From an uncultured Allofournierella sp. (GTDB lineage Bacteria; Bacillota; Clostridia; Oscillospirales; Ruminococcaceae): a DNA stretch of 64,000 nt. The notes beneath the pieces were generated by a model. That model saw only the letters and a list, made by a program, of their open reading frames with translations, ran no database searches and was not told the origin of the DNA. How positions within the stretch are numbered: the stretch's first letter is position 1; each line of letters starts with the position of its first letter. The position numbers and the translations under genes were made by a program. The DNA is taken from contig CALWNE010000032.1 of NCBI GenBank assembly GCA_944382705.1, positions 1 to 64,000 of the forward strand, written 5' to 3'. Shown piece after piece: positions 17,695 through 26,280 of the stretch.

Positions 17695-18728
17695 GCAGTT
17701 TCCTCCTTTTGGGCTTTATTCGCTGCGGTGCTGCAAGCGCAAGCCCCGGCATTCAAGGGCAGTCGGCTGCCGCCGTTGAGCCGGTGGAACAGCAGCGCCG
17801 CAAACACCACGCTGCCCAAAATGCCCACCACCAGCTCGATGGGCAGCTCGTAGGGTGCAATCACCACGCGGCTGATTAAATCGCACACCAGCACAAACAG
17901 GGCGCCAAACAGGGCGGTATCCACCAGGGTACCCTTAATGTTATCGCCCTTGAACATGGCCACCACATTGGGTACAATCAGCCCAATGTAAGAGATACTG
18001 CCCACAATTACCACCACGCTGGCGGTAATCATAGCTGCAATGGAAAGGCCCAAGAACAGCACAAGATTGTAGTTTACACCCAGGTTTCGGGCAAAGTTCT
18101 GGCCCATGCCCACAATGTTGAAGTAGCCCGCAAACACAAAGGCCGCAATCACCAGAGGCACCACCAGATACACCAGCTCGTAGCGGCCCTTAATCACCAT
18201 GGAAAAATGGCCTGTAAGCCAGGTGGACAGGGCCTGTGTCATCTCGTACTGGTAAGCCAGATAGCTGGTAACGCCGCCAATGATGTTGCCAAACATAATG
18301 CCCACCAGCGGCACCAGCACCACATCCTTAAACTGAATCCGCTGGATAAACCACACAAACACCCAAGTGCCTGCAATGGCTGCCCCAAAGGCAAACAGGG
18401 CTCTGCCCCACAGGGTTGCGCCCGGCCAAAAAATCAGCGCAAGCAGAATGCCCAGCTGGGCCGAGGAGATGGTTGCCCCTGTGGTGGGCGAAACAAATTT
18501 ATTGCGGCAGAGCTGCTGCATAATAAGGCCCGCCACGCTCATGCCCACACCGGTGCAAAGAATGGCCAGCAAACGGGGCAAACGGGAAATTACAACAATT
18601 TCAAGCTGTTCCAAATCACCTGCCAGCAGGCTGGCAGCGTTCAGATCCAAAACACCCACAAACAATGAGCATACGCTCAGCAGCACCAGGGCAACAGCCA
18701 GCAGTGCTGTAATGTTTTTGTGTTTAAT
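17691..18728 (-). CDS. yclN: Siderophore ABC transporter permease (YclN/CeuB type)
   Basis: FecCD-family permease, about 345 residues if started at 18728. Clear YclN features are MQQLCRNKFVSPTTGAT near the N-terminus, YLAYQYEMTQALSTWLTGHF in the middle and a long helical C-terminal half. The start is odd: the only good ribosome site, GGAGGG at 18735-18740, is followed six bases later by ATT (18728-18726), with no ATG, GTG or TTG nearby before the first membrane helix. GTG at 18758 is in frame but has no ribosome site. Either an ATT start is used or the GTG is used weakly. Confidence 0.85.
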   Translation of the reverse strand: MKHKNITALLAVALVLLSVCSLFVGVLDLNAASLLAGDLEQLEIVVISRLPRLLAILCTGVGMSVAGLIMQQLCRNKFVSPTTGATISSAQLGILLALIFWPGATLWGRALFAFGAAIAGTWVFVWFIQRIQFKDVVLVPLVGIMFGNIIGGVTSYLAYQYEMTQALSTWLTGHFSMVIKGRYELVYLVVPLVIAAFVFAGYFNIVGMGQNFARNLGVNYNLVLFLGLSIAAMITASVVVIVGSISYIGLIVPNVVAMFKGDNIKGTLVDTALFGALFVLVCDLISRVVIAPYELPIELVVGILGSVVFAALLFHRLNGGSRLPLNAGACACSTAANKAQKEETA

Positions 18729-18762
18729 AAAAATCCCTCCGTTCTTTTTGCCGCACACTCAA

Positions 18763-18857
18763 TTAGCCAAGACTAACCAGTGGGCAAAAAAATGGTTGAT
18801 GCGGTTCCGTTGGGTACGGTGCGCACCAAAACTTACGGAAGTTAGTATAGCATAACT
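18763..18857 (-). promoter_or_regulatory. yclNOPQ promoter with candidate repressor operators
   Basis: On the minus strand TGCTATACT is an extended -10 (TATACT at 18849-18844). It overlaps an inverted repeat AGTTA(8)TAACT at 18840-18857. Downstream are the palindromes AACTT(4)AAGTT at 18830-18843 and GGTGCGCACC at 18818-18827, and a TTAG(6)CTAA repeat at 18763-18776. Such repeats over the start site suggest metal-dependent repression (DtxR/Fur type) but no exact consensus was matched. Confidence 0.5.
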
Positions 18858-19011
18858 GCCTGGGGCTGCGCCTTTGTTTTTTCGGCTTCCGGTTTTAAAT
18901 TCTTGCACTGTTTGCTGCAATCTGTCCGTGTTCCCTTGCAGGGAGTGCCATCCGTCCCCCCTGTTGGTTTTCAATGCTTGCACTGCTTGTCTGCCCTGCC
19001 CCGCAGCAAGC

Positions 19012-19052
19012 AAAAACGCCGCCCTCCTTGTGCAAAAGAGGGCGGCGTTTTT
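19012..19052 (-). terminator. Terminator after luxS
   Basis: AAAAACGCCGCCCTC pairs with GAGGGCGGCGTTTTT around a short loop. On the minus strand the T run follows the stem directly, and the hairpin begins just after the luxS stop codon. Confidence 0.85.
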
Positions 19053-19062
19053 CGGTTTGAGT

Positions 19063-19533
19063 TTACACGCCGCTGCTGGCGTAGTCCATGGTTTCGGGGG
19101 TAACGGTTTTGAGTACCTGGCACATACGGGCAGCCCAGCTTTTGGCACCCTCCAGGTCGTGCTCCCGGTAGTTGCCGCATTCCTTGGGCTGGTTGCCGGG
19201 AATTTCGCCTTCGTACTGTGCAATAAAGGCAAAGCACTCCTGCACCAGCTGCAAAGCCTCTGCACGGCTCATGGCATCACGGGTTAAAAAGTAAAAGCCG
19301 GTGCGGCAGCCCATAGGCCCCACATACACAATCTGCTGGCTGTACTGAGAGTTGCGCACATAGGTGGCAAACAGGTGCTCAAAGGTGTGCATGGCCGGGT
19401 TGGGCAGGTATTCGCCCCCATTGGGCTTGACCATTCGCAGGTCATAGGTCACCACATCCCCATCAATGCGGGAAACATACATACCGGGTTCCAGTACATC
19501 GTGGTCTACGGTAAAGCTGGCAATGGTTTTCAT
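19063..19533 (-). CDS. luxS: S-ribosylhomocysteine lyase
   Basis: 156 residues, full length. Splits S-ribosylhomocysteine to homocysteine and DPD, the autoinducer-2 precursor. The metal site is visible as HTFEH (H49, E52, H53) and ECGNYREH (C119); the catalytic Cys is C76 in GCRTGF. Located as last gene of an operon with a phosphodiesterase, a Wzy-like membrane protein and an acetyltransferase/kinase fusion, 21 bases after the phosphodiesterase. Confidence 0.97.
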   Translation of the reverse strand: MKTIASFTVDHDVLEPGMYVSRIDGDVVTYDLRMVKPNGGEYLPNPAMHTFEHLFATYVRNSQYSQQIVYVGPMGCRTGFYFLTRDAMSRAEALQLVQECFAFIAQYEGEIPGNQPKECGNYREHDLEGAKSWAARMCQVLKTVTPETMDYASSGV

Positions 19534-19554
19534 TCGTAGGTTCCTCCTTGCAGA

Positions 19555-20097
19555 TTAAAAAGCAATGCATTCCAGGCTTTCGCCTTCCAAAGTTTTGGTG
19601 GTGAAGGTGCCCTGTTCGTACACCATGTAGCTGTGGGAGCCATCCTTGGGGATGGACACGCTGCCCGGGTTCAAAATCAGCACATCGTCCTGCCAGCGGG
19701 TGTGCTTTACATGCACATGGCCAAACACAAAGGCGCTGCCCTTGGGCAGGGGGGGCAGGTTTTCCGGGTTGAATTTGTGGCCATGGGTGGCAAACAGCAG
19801 CTTGCCTTCCTCCAGCAGCAGGGTGGTGTAGTCTGCCATTACAGGAAACTCCAGCACCATCTGGTCCACTTCGGCCTCGCAGTTGCCCCGCACCGCCACA
19901 ATGCGGTCCTTCAGGCCATTCAGCATGGGAATCACCTGCTTGGGTGCATAGTCCCGGGGCAGGTCGTTGCGGGGGCCATGGTACAGCAAATCTCCCAGCA
20001 GCAAAATGCGGTCGGGCTGTTCCGCTTCAATGCGCTCCAGCAGTTTTTGGCAGTAGTAAGCCGAGCCGTGCAGGTCGGACGCAATCAACAATTTCAT
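19555..20097 (-). CDS. YfcE/MJ0936-type metallophosphoesterase
   Basis: 180 residues. Motifs of the calcineurin-like phosphodiesterase fold are in order: ASDLHG at the N-terminus, LLGDLLYHGPRND, VRGNCE, THGHKFNP and FGHVHVK. The YfcE subfamily acts on phosphodiesters in vitro, natural substrate unknown. ATG 20097 lies three bases after the stop of the Wzy-like gene, with its ribosome site GGAGAA inside that gene's end. Confidence 0.92.
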   Translation of the reverse strand: MKLLIASDLHGSAYYCQKLLERIEAEQPDRILLLGDLLYHGPRNDLPRDYAPKQVIPMLNGLKDRIVAVRGNCEAEVDQMVLEFPVMADYTTLLLEEGKLLFATHGHKFNPENLPPLPKGSAFVFGHVHVKHTRWQDDVLILNPGSVSIPKDGSHSYMVYEQGTFTTKTLEGESLECIAF

Positions 20098-20100
20098 GGT

Positions 20101-21438
20101 TCATTCTCCTTTTATGGATTCCGGTTGGTCCGCCGGGCCAAATCCGGGTTGGGCGCTGCCCCAGTAGAGTACACCAGGCATCAGCAGCAGGGTAATATTC
20201 ACCGCCGCACTGGCCAGGTGGCGTTCCATCATGGCGTGCAGCAAAAGCACCAGCAGGCATACTGCCTCGGTGGTGTGTCTGGTTTTCAGCAGGTTCCACA
20301 GCAAGGCGCACAGCAGCCCCAGCATCAGCAGTGCCACAACCGGGCCGGACACAATCCAGTAGTACAGATAGGCATTGTCCACCAGCATCCAGTCAGGGGG
20401 ATGGGTTCCCAAAATCCCCACCGGAATTTGCGCCAAAGCCTGGGCGCCCAGCTCAATGCGGCCGCTCAAGGCCCGGTTCAGCAGCACAACCCAAACAGAC
20501 TGGCTCTCCCAACAGGCCACCGCCGTAAAGCTGATGGCAAATAGCAGCACCGGCATGGTGCTAAGGGCCACACGCACCGCCAGCGGACGCAGCAGCCCCG
20601 GCCATAGCCGAACCAGCAGGCTGCCTGCGGCCAGCAGCACCAAGCAGACGGTGGCGGCCCGGCTGTCCGGCCCAAACTGGCTGAAGGCCCCCAGGCCCAA
20701 CAGCACCAGAACATCCCACCAGCGCAGGCGGCCAATCTGCCGCAGGCACAGGTACATCATGCCCATGGTCAGCAGCAAAACGCCCAGATAGTTGTACCAC
20801 TCGTAGCCAAAACTGTTGCGCTGGCGCTGGGTGTCAAACTCCACCAGGGTGGGAATCCACCCAAGCAGCGAACCACACACCACACTCAGGGTACACACAG
20901 CCGCCGTGGGCAGTGCCATCTTGAGCAGCCGGCGCAGGTCCACATCCTTTGCCGCCAGGCAGAACAGCGCCGTCCAGAACAGCCACCGCTCGTGGCTATT
21001 CTGGCAGCTGTACCATACCACAAAAAACATGGGCCAGGCAGAACAAAGCTCCCCCAGGGTGTAACGGCTAAAGCCCAGCAGCTTTGCCACCAGGCAAAAC
21101 CCCACCAGATGGTCCAGCACAGGGATGCTCACTGCATACAGCAGGGGCAGCCGCTCCCGAATCAGGCTTTCCAAAAAAAAGGTCTGAAACAGGCGGGCCA
21201 TGCCAGCTGCCCAAAACAGCCAATTGGCCCAGCGGCCTCTTTGGGCTGCCGCCCAGTCCCCCCAAAGCCAGTGGGGCTGGCCCGCAGCCTGGCCCAATGC
21301 CGCCATGGGACTGGCAGACCGCAGGGCACGCCACAAATCTGCCCGGCACCGGACCAGCTGCACCAGCAGGCCGGCAAGCAGCCCCAGCAGCGCAGCCTTG
21401 GTGTAAAAAAAGGAGCAATCCAACAAAAAACTGGTCAC
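20101..21438 (-). CDS. Polytopic membrane protein, O-antigen polymerase (Wzy)-like
   Basis: 445 residues with about ten to twelve hydrophobic helices and a few large loops, one with NSFGYEWYNYLG and one with GRIELGAQALAQIPVGILG. The second resembles loops of Wzy/O-antigen ligase proteins in Firmicutes capsule loci. The overall layout, not a decisive motif, supports the call. GTG 21438 overlaps the upstream stop (GTGA) and has GGGGAGGA nine bases before it. Pairing with a sugar-modifying fusion gene fits a cell-surface glycan role. Confidence 0.6.
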   Translation of the reverse strand: MTSFLLDCSFFYTKAALLGLLAGLLVQLVRCRADLWRALRSASPMAALGQAAGQPHWLWGDWAAAQRGRWANWLFWAAGMARLFQTFFLESLIRERLPLLYAVSIPVLDHLVGFCLVAKLLGFSRYTLGELCSAWPMFFVVWYSCQNSHERWLFWTALFCLAAKDVDLRRLLKMALPTAAVCTLSVVCGSLLGWIPTLVEFDTQRQRNSFGYEWYNYLGVLLLTMGMMYLCLRQIGRLRWWDVLVLLGLGAFSQFGPDSRAATVCLVLLAAGSLLVRLWPGLLRPLAVRVALSTMPVLLFAISFTAVACWESQSVWVVLLNRALSGRIELGAQALAQIPVGILGTHPPDWMLVDNAYLYYWIVSGPVVALLMLGLLCALLWNLLKTRHTTEAVCLLVLLLHAMMERHLASAAVNITLLLMPGVLYWGSAQPGFGPADQPESIKGE

Positions 21439-23099
21439 GGCTGCAGTTCCTCCCCAGCAAGCCGGTCGCATTCCCTTACAATCTGCTGCATCCGTTCAAA
21501 CTGCTGCTCCATCTCCTGCACCAGCTTGAACTGGGTGCGGGCCCGCACCAGATTATGCTCCGGATACTGGGTTTTAAAGTAGGTATCGCCCTGGAGATAG
21601 TCGGTTAAAAAGCGCATACCGCATTCCAGGGTAATCAGCTTTGCACCCCAGGTCAGATAATCCTTTTCGGTTTGGGTCAGCACCTTGCCTGCTGCTTTCA
21701 GATAGCCTTTTGTATAGGCTTCAAACAGCTGCAAATCAAAATGCACCTTGCTTAAATCCCGCTCATCCTCCGAGGCGGTGGATGCACCAAACCGGATGGA
21801 GTCGCCAAAATCGTTCAGGGCCAGGCCCGGCATGATGGTATCCAGGTCGATTACGCAGATGCCCTTGCCGGTTTTTTCGTCAAACAGAATGTTGTTCAGC
21901 TTGGTGTCGTTGTGGGTTACCCGCAGGGGCAGGTTGCCCTTGCGCAGCTGGTCCATCAGCACGCTGCAATCCTTTTGGCGGTCCAGCACAAACTCAATTT
22001 CTTTTTTGCAGCTGGCAGCCCGGTTTTTCACATCCCGGCGCAGTGCCTGTTTAAAATTGTTCAGCCGGTCCTCGGTATCGTGAAAGCGGGGGATGGTTTC
22101 GTACAGGGTATCCGCCGGGTAGCCGTCCAGCTCCATCAAAAAGCGGCCAAAGCTGTAACCAGACTCGTAAAATTGCTCCGGCCGTTCCACACTCTGGTAA
22201 CATACCGAATCGGTAATATAATGGTAGCAGCGCCAGGGCAGGCCCTCGGTATCCTCAAAATAGGGCTCCCCTTCCTTGGTTTTCAGGTAACTCAGGGTTT
22301 CCCGGTCTGCATCGCCGCCAGCCTGACGGATGCTCTGCCGCAGGTACTCGGTCACACCAAAGATGTTATCCATTACCTCACGGGGTTTTTTAAACACATT
22401 GGTGTTCACCCGCTGCAAGATATAGCACAGTTCTTCCTCCTGGGTGGCGTGTTCCCCTGCAATCTGCATATACACCCCATAGGTTTCGTTGATGTGGCCC
22501 TCGCCAAAGGGGCGCACATAGCTGCACTGATTGCCCAGGCCAAAAGCATAGAGGGCATCCTCCAGCATACGGCTTTCCACCCCATCAATCTTGCGGCGCT
22601 GAGAAAAAATCACCTCGCCCGCTTCCACCTTGCGGCAGGCTTCCACCTGGCAGTTGGCCTTTACCACACTGCCCAGGCCAATGTGGGCGCCTTCCCCCAC
22701 CACCGTGTCGTGGTCCACAATGGCGCCGCTGTTTACCAGGCAGGCCATTCCCAGCCGGGTGTTGGTATTGATGACCGCCCGCTGCATTACAAAGCTGCCT
22801 GCCCCAATGGTTGCACTGGGGCTTACCACTGCACTGGGATGGATGATGGTGGGCACCACAAAATCCGCCTCCAGCAGTTTTTGCACCCATTGCAGGCGCA
22901 TCTTGTTGCTGCCAAAGGCAGCCACCGCACAGGGGTACTCCCTGCGCAGCTCTTTGTAGTCCACCAGCTTGCCAATCACCCGGCTGTCCTTGCTGGCGTC
23001 GTCCAGCATGGCAATGCTGTCAAACTGCCGGGTGGATACGGCCGATTCATAAACCATCTGGCCAAACCCGCCAGCCCCCAAAATCAATAGATTGGGCAT
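21435..23099 (-). CDS. Fusion: NeuD/PglD-like acetyltransferase + APH/NahK-like kinase
   Basis: 554 residues with two domains in one uninterrupted frame. Residues 1 to about 185 are a sugar O/N-acetyltransferase of the NeuD/PglD group: Rossmann-like ILGAGGFGQ, then left-handed beta-helix hexapeptides with the catalytic His in SGAIVDHD (H130). From about 187 onward is an aminoglycoside-phosphotransferase-fold kinase close to N-acetylhexosamine kinases: GEGHINETY, YILQRVNTNVF, catalytic loop HNDTKLNN (396-403) and IDLDTIMPG. ATG 23099 follows AAGGAGG. Substrate is probably an amino sugar; first gene of the operon ending in luxS. Confidence 0.85.
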   Translation of the reverse strand: MPNLLILGAGGFGQMVYESAVSTRQFDSIAMLDDASKDSRVIGKLVDYKELRREYPCAVAAFGSNKMRLQWVQKLLEADFVVPTIIHPSAVVSPSATIGAGSFVMQRAVINTNTRLGMACLVNSGAIVDHDTVVGEGAHIGLGSVVKANCQVEACRKVEAGEVIFSQRRKIDGVESRMLEDALYAFGLGNQCSYVRPFGEGHINETYGVYMQIAGEHATQEEELCYILQRVNTNVFKKPREVMDNIFGVTEYLRQSIRQAGGDADRETLSYLKTKEGEPYFEDTEGLPWRCYHYITDSVCYQSVERPEQFYESGYSFGRFLMELDGYPADTLYETIPRFHDTEDRLNNFKQALRRDVKNRAASCKKEIEFVLDRQKDCSVLMDQLRKGNLPLRVTHNDTKLNNILFDEKTGKGICVIDLDTIMPGLALNDFGDSIRFGASTASEDERDLSKVHFDLQLFEAYTKGYLKAAGKVLTQTEKDYLTWGAKLITLECGMRFLTDYLQGDTYFKTQYPEHNLVRARTQFKLVQEMEQQFERMQQIVRECDRLAGEELQP

Positions 23100-23205
23100 A
23101 AGTCCTTCAACCTCCTTGAGCAATGTTGTGTTTTAAGACCGCCGCAATACATCAATCATATGCGCCAACCGGGCGGCCATTTTGTACAAAATCTGCAATG
23201 GTTCT

Positions 23206-23234
23206 ATTATAGTGCAATCCACCGGCCAGCACAA
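23206..23234 (-). promoter_or_regulatory. Promoter of the fusion-wzy-yfcE-luxS operon
   Basis: Minus-strand TTGTGC (23234-23229) and TATAAT (23211-23206) are 17 bases apart, about 100 bases upstream of the fusion gene. Confidence 0.7.
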
Positions 23235-23272
23235 GCCATACCAAAAAGTTGTACTCCCGCTGCGCACCCTTT

Positions 23273-23318
23273 GGCAACAAAAAAAGAGAAGGCAAAACCG
23301 CCTTCTCTTTTTGTTGCC
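23273..23318 (-). terminator. Terminator after the BI-1 gene
   Basis: AAAAAGAGAAGGC pairs with GCCTTCTCTTTTT, and the outer GGCAAC/GTTGCC extends the stem. T residues follow on the minus strand. Confidence 0.85.
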
Positions 23319-23325
23319 AGGGGCA

Positions 23326-24057
23326 TCAATCGTTGTTGGAGCGTGCAAAGATGCGCAGCAGATACAAAAACAGATTGATAAAGTCCAGATACAGCTGCAA
23401 GGCTGCCAGAATGGACATCTTTTTAGACATTGTTTCGTCGCCGGCATAGGCAAAGTAGATTGCCTTGATTTTTTGGGTATCGTAAGCGGTGTAGCAGGCA
23501 AACAGAACCACGCCCAGCATACTGTACACCACACTTGTTCCACCCAGGAACAGTGCGCTGAGCACTCCTGCCACCAGCATGGCAATCAGGCCAAAGGTGA
23601 GCATGGGCTTCCAGCTGGTAAGGTCCCGTTTGGTCATGTAGCCGTAGGCAGCCATTGCACCAAAGTACAGGGCGGCCGCACCAAAGGCCATGAGCACATC
23701 CCCCAGCTCAAAGAGCCACAGATAGGAGCTGAACACCAGGCCATTTACCAGGGCGTACACAAAAAACAGAACCCGTGCACTGGCCACGCTCATTTTTTCC
23801 ACCCGGGCGCTCAAAAACACCACCAGCAAAATTTCTGCCAGGCCCAAAATCCAAAACATACCCGGCACCTGAAACAGCACCGCCCCCAGGTTGGTGGCAT
23901 AGGCAGCCACCGCCACGCCAAAGGTGGTTAACAAACCAAAAAACATCCACAAAAAGGTTTTTGCGGTGTAGTCGCTCAAGGTCTCGTACCGAAAGCCTTC
24001 ACTCAAAGGAATAGTGCTTTGCTGATAGAATCCATCCCAACGGTTTGACTCCTTCAT
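23326..24057 (-). CDS. Bax inhibitor-1/YccA family membrane protein
   Basis: 243 residues with seven hydrophobic helices and a charged N-terminal tail, the TMBIM/YccA layout; the segment VVYSMLGVVLFACYTAYDT near the end is characteristic. Members are pH-sensitive calcium-leak channels or protease modulators; the role here is unknown. ATG 24057 follows AAAGGA at ten bases; the in-frame ATG at 24069 overlaps that site. Confidence 0.88.
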   Translation of the reverse strand: MKESNRWDGFYQQSTIPLSEGFRYETLSDYTAKTFLWMFFGLLTTFGVAVAAYATNLGAVLFQVPGMFWILGLAEILLVVFLSARVEKMSVASARVLFFVYALVNGLVFSSYLWLFELGDVLMAFGAAALYFGAMAAYGYMTKRDLTSWKPMLTFGLIAMLVAGVLSALFLGGTSVVYSMLGVVLFACYTAYDTQKIKAIYFAYAGDETMSKKMSILAALQLYLDFINLFLYLLRIFARSNND

Positions 24058-24100
24058 AAAATATCCCATCCTTTCTTACACAGTTTCGTGTACACTGCTT

Positions 24101-24129
24101 ATTTTACACGCATTTGTAATTAAAATCAA
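24101..24129 (-). promoter_or_regulatory. Promoter of the BI-1 gene
   Basis: Minus-strand TTGATT (24129-24124) and TAAAAT (24106-24101) are spaced by 17 bases. It overlaps the divergent hemW promoter. Confidence 0.6.
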
Positions 24130-24142
24130 ATTCTTTTATAAT
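24114..24142 (+). promoter_or_regulatory. Promoter of hemW
   Basis: TTGTAA at 24114-24119 and TATAAT at 24137-24142 are spaced by 17 bases. A small hairpin GCCTGCC/GGCAGGC follows in the leader. Confidence 0.65.
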
Positions 24143-24214
24143 AAAGTAGCCTGCCAGTTTTATCCGGCAGGCGGTTGTTTTGTTTGCTGCACACAAGGAG
24201 GCGATTTTCCCCCC

Positions 24215-25306
24215 ATGCCGTTTGGTTTGTATCTTCATATTCCCTATTGCCTGGCCAAATGCCGGTACTGCGACTTTTATTCTGCCGGGGGCAGCCAGCT
24301 GGTTCCCCAAACCTATGTGGACGCTCTCGCCGGGCGGATTCATCAATTCCGCAGCCTGGGCCAGCTTTGCCCCCAGCCGGATACGGTTTATTTTGGCGGT
24401 GGAACTCCCAGCCTGCTTACCCCTGCTCAGGTCGCCCAGCTGCTGCAAGCGGCCTGCCCGGCCCCCGGTGCGGAAATCACCCTGGAAGCCAACCCGGAAA
24501 CGGTGGACGCCGCCCGGCTGGAGGGCTTTTTAAAGGCCGGGGTCAACCGGCTGAGCCTGGGGGTGCAAACCGCCTGGGACGAAAGCCTGGCCCGGCTGGG
24601 GCGGCCCCACACAGCCCAGCAAAGCCGCCAGGCCCTGGCGGATGCCCGCCGGGCTGGTTTTAAAAACATCACCGGGGATATTATGATGGCCCTGCCCCAG
24701 TACAGCCGGGCCGAGTTTGACGCAACCCTGGACCTGCTGGCAGAGGGCGGCGTGCAGCATATCTCAGCCTATCTGCTTAAAATCGAGCCGGATACCCCCT
24801 TTGGCCGCAACCCGCCCCAGCACCTGCCCAGCGACGAACAGGCAGCGGATTTTTACCTGTATGGGGTGGAACAGCTGCAAAAGGCCGGGTTTGCCCAGTA
24901 CGAGATCAGTAACTTCAGCCGTCCCGGCTTTGAGGGGCGGCACAATCTGCTGTACTGGAACTGCCAAAACTACCTGGGGCTTGGCCCCGGCGCCCACAGC
25001 TGCGTGCAGGGCCAGCGGTTTTACTGGCCCGCCCAAACCAGCCAGTTTTTGCAGCCGGAGGCACAGCCGGTGGCGGACGGCCAATGTGATGGGCAGGATT
25101 ATCTCATGCTCCAGCTGCGCCTGACCGCCGGGCTGGACCTGGAGGAGCTGGCCAGCCGGTGGGGTATCCGGCTAAGCCGCCGCCAGCAGCTGTTTGTGGA
25201 GCAATGCATCCGCCAGGGCTATGCCCGGATGGAGGGCCGCCGCCTGTGCCTGACGCCCCAGGGTATGCTGGTGCAAAACAGCATTCTGTGCCAGCTGATG
25301 GACTGA
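24215..25306 (+). CDS. hemW: HemW-like radical SAM protein (heme chaperone)
   Basis: 363 residues. The radical SAM cluster motif CLAKCRYC gives C12, C16 and C19; GGGTPS, EANPET and NRLSLGVQ are HemW/HemN family segments. The spacing CxxxCxxC followed by D-F, with no HemN-specific extra regions, points to the heme chaperone HemW and not oxygen-independent coproporphyrinogen oxidase. AAGGAGG at about 24196 precedes ATG 24215. The next gene begins 26 bases later. Confidence 0.92.
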   Translation: MPFGLYLHIPYCLAKCRYCDFYSAGGSQLVPQTYVDALAGRIHQFRSLGQLCPQPDTVYFGGGTPSLLTPAQVAQLLQAACPAPGAEITLEANPETVDAARLEGFLKAGVNRLSLGVQTAWDESLARLGRPHTAQQSRQALADARRAGFKNITGDIMMALPQYSRAEFDATLDLLAEGGVQHISAYLLKIEPDTPFGRNPPQHLPSDEQAADFYLYGVEQLQKAGFAQYEISNFSRPGFEGRHNLLYWNCQNYLGLGPGAHSCVQGQRFYWPAQTSQFLQPEAQPVADGQCDGQDYLMLQLRLTAGLDLEELASRWGIRLSRRQQLFVEQCIRQGYARMEGRRLCLTPQGMLVQNSILCQLMD

Positions 25307-25331
25307 TGATTTGCATTTGTGAGGTGTTTTT

Positions 25332-26243
25332 ATGCGTCGTTTTTTAATTTACCTTGCCGGGGCGGTGCTGGCTTTGGGCTGCTGCCTCTTTGCAGGCTGC
25401 CAGGCACCCAGCCAAGGGGCTGGGCCCGCTCCTTCCGCTGCCCCTTCCCCCACTGCCACACCCCAGCCAACCCCCACGCCGGAGCCTACCCCGGACCCCC
25501 AGCAGGTGCTGGCCCAGGCAGGCGCCGATACCATGGCCTGGCTCACCGCTCAGCCCGGCTTTGAGGATTTGGATTTAACGGTGCAGGAGGGCTACCCCTA
25601 CTTTTTGGCGGTGAACCGGGCCGCCAACACCGTAACCGTTTACACCGCCGACCAGGAGGGCCGCTATACCCAGCCCTATATGGCCATGGTGTGCAGCGGC
25701 GGCAGTGCCACCCCGGTGGGCCACTGGACCACCCCGGTGAACTACCCCTGGCGGCTGTTGGAAGGCCCCTGCTATGGCCAGTATGCCACCCGGATTCACG
25801 GCTCCTTCCTGTTCCACTCGGTACCCTACTACACCCAGCACAAGGACGATTTGGAATACGATGAATTCAACAAGCTGGGTTCCATTGCCTCGCTGGGCTG
25901 CATCCGGCTGGCGGTGGTGGATGTGCGCTGGATTTACACCAACTGCCCCATTGGCACCCCGGTGGCCATCTACGACGATGAGGCAAACCCCGGCCCCCTG
26001 GGCAAACCGGACACCATTAAAATTGACCCCACCGACGAGACCCTCCGGGGATGGGATCCCACCGACCCGGACCCGGCCAACCCCTGGGGCACCCAATATC
26101 TGGACGGCACCGCCATTCGCACCGAAGCCGCCCAGGCAGACTGGCAAGCCTTTAAAGCCAGCGAGGCGTTCACCCAAAACCTGACCCCCACCGACCTGCA
26201 AGGCTGGAGCCACGACAGCGCCCTTGTGGGCACCCGTGGTTAA
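25332..26243 (+). CDS. L,D-transpeptidase (YkuD) lipoprotein
   Basis: 303 residues. The lipobox LFAGC gives Cys 23, then a Pro/Thr-rich linker (about 27-57) leads to the YkuD domain. Catalytic features are HGSFLFH (156-162) and SLGCIR with the nucleophile C190 and R192. It likely makes 3-3 peptidoglycan cross-links or attaches proteins at the outer membrane face. Start ATG 25332 follows GAGGTG. The tail after about 240 is Asp/Pro-rich and not recognised. Confidence 0.9.
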   Translation: MRRFLIYLAGAVLALGCCLFAGCQAPSQGAGPAPSAAPSPTATPQPTPTPEPTPDPQQVLAQAGADTMAWLTAQPGFEDLDLTVQEGYPYFLAVNRAANTVTVYTADQEGRYTQPYMAMVCSGGSATPVGHWTTPVNYPWRLLEGPCYGQYATRIHGSFLFHSVPYYTQHKDDLEYDEFNKLGSIASLGCIRLAVVDVRWIYTNCPIGTPVAIYDDEANPGPLGKPDTIKIDPTDETLRGWDPTDPDPANPWGTQYLDGTAIRTEAAQADWQAFKASEAFTQNLTPTDLQGWSHDSALVGTRG

Positions 26244-26280
26244 GGCAGCATAACCCCTTTGCAAAATGCCATAACGCAAA

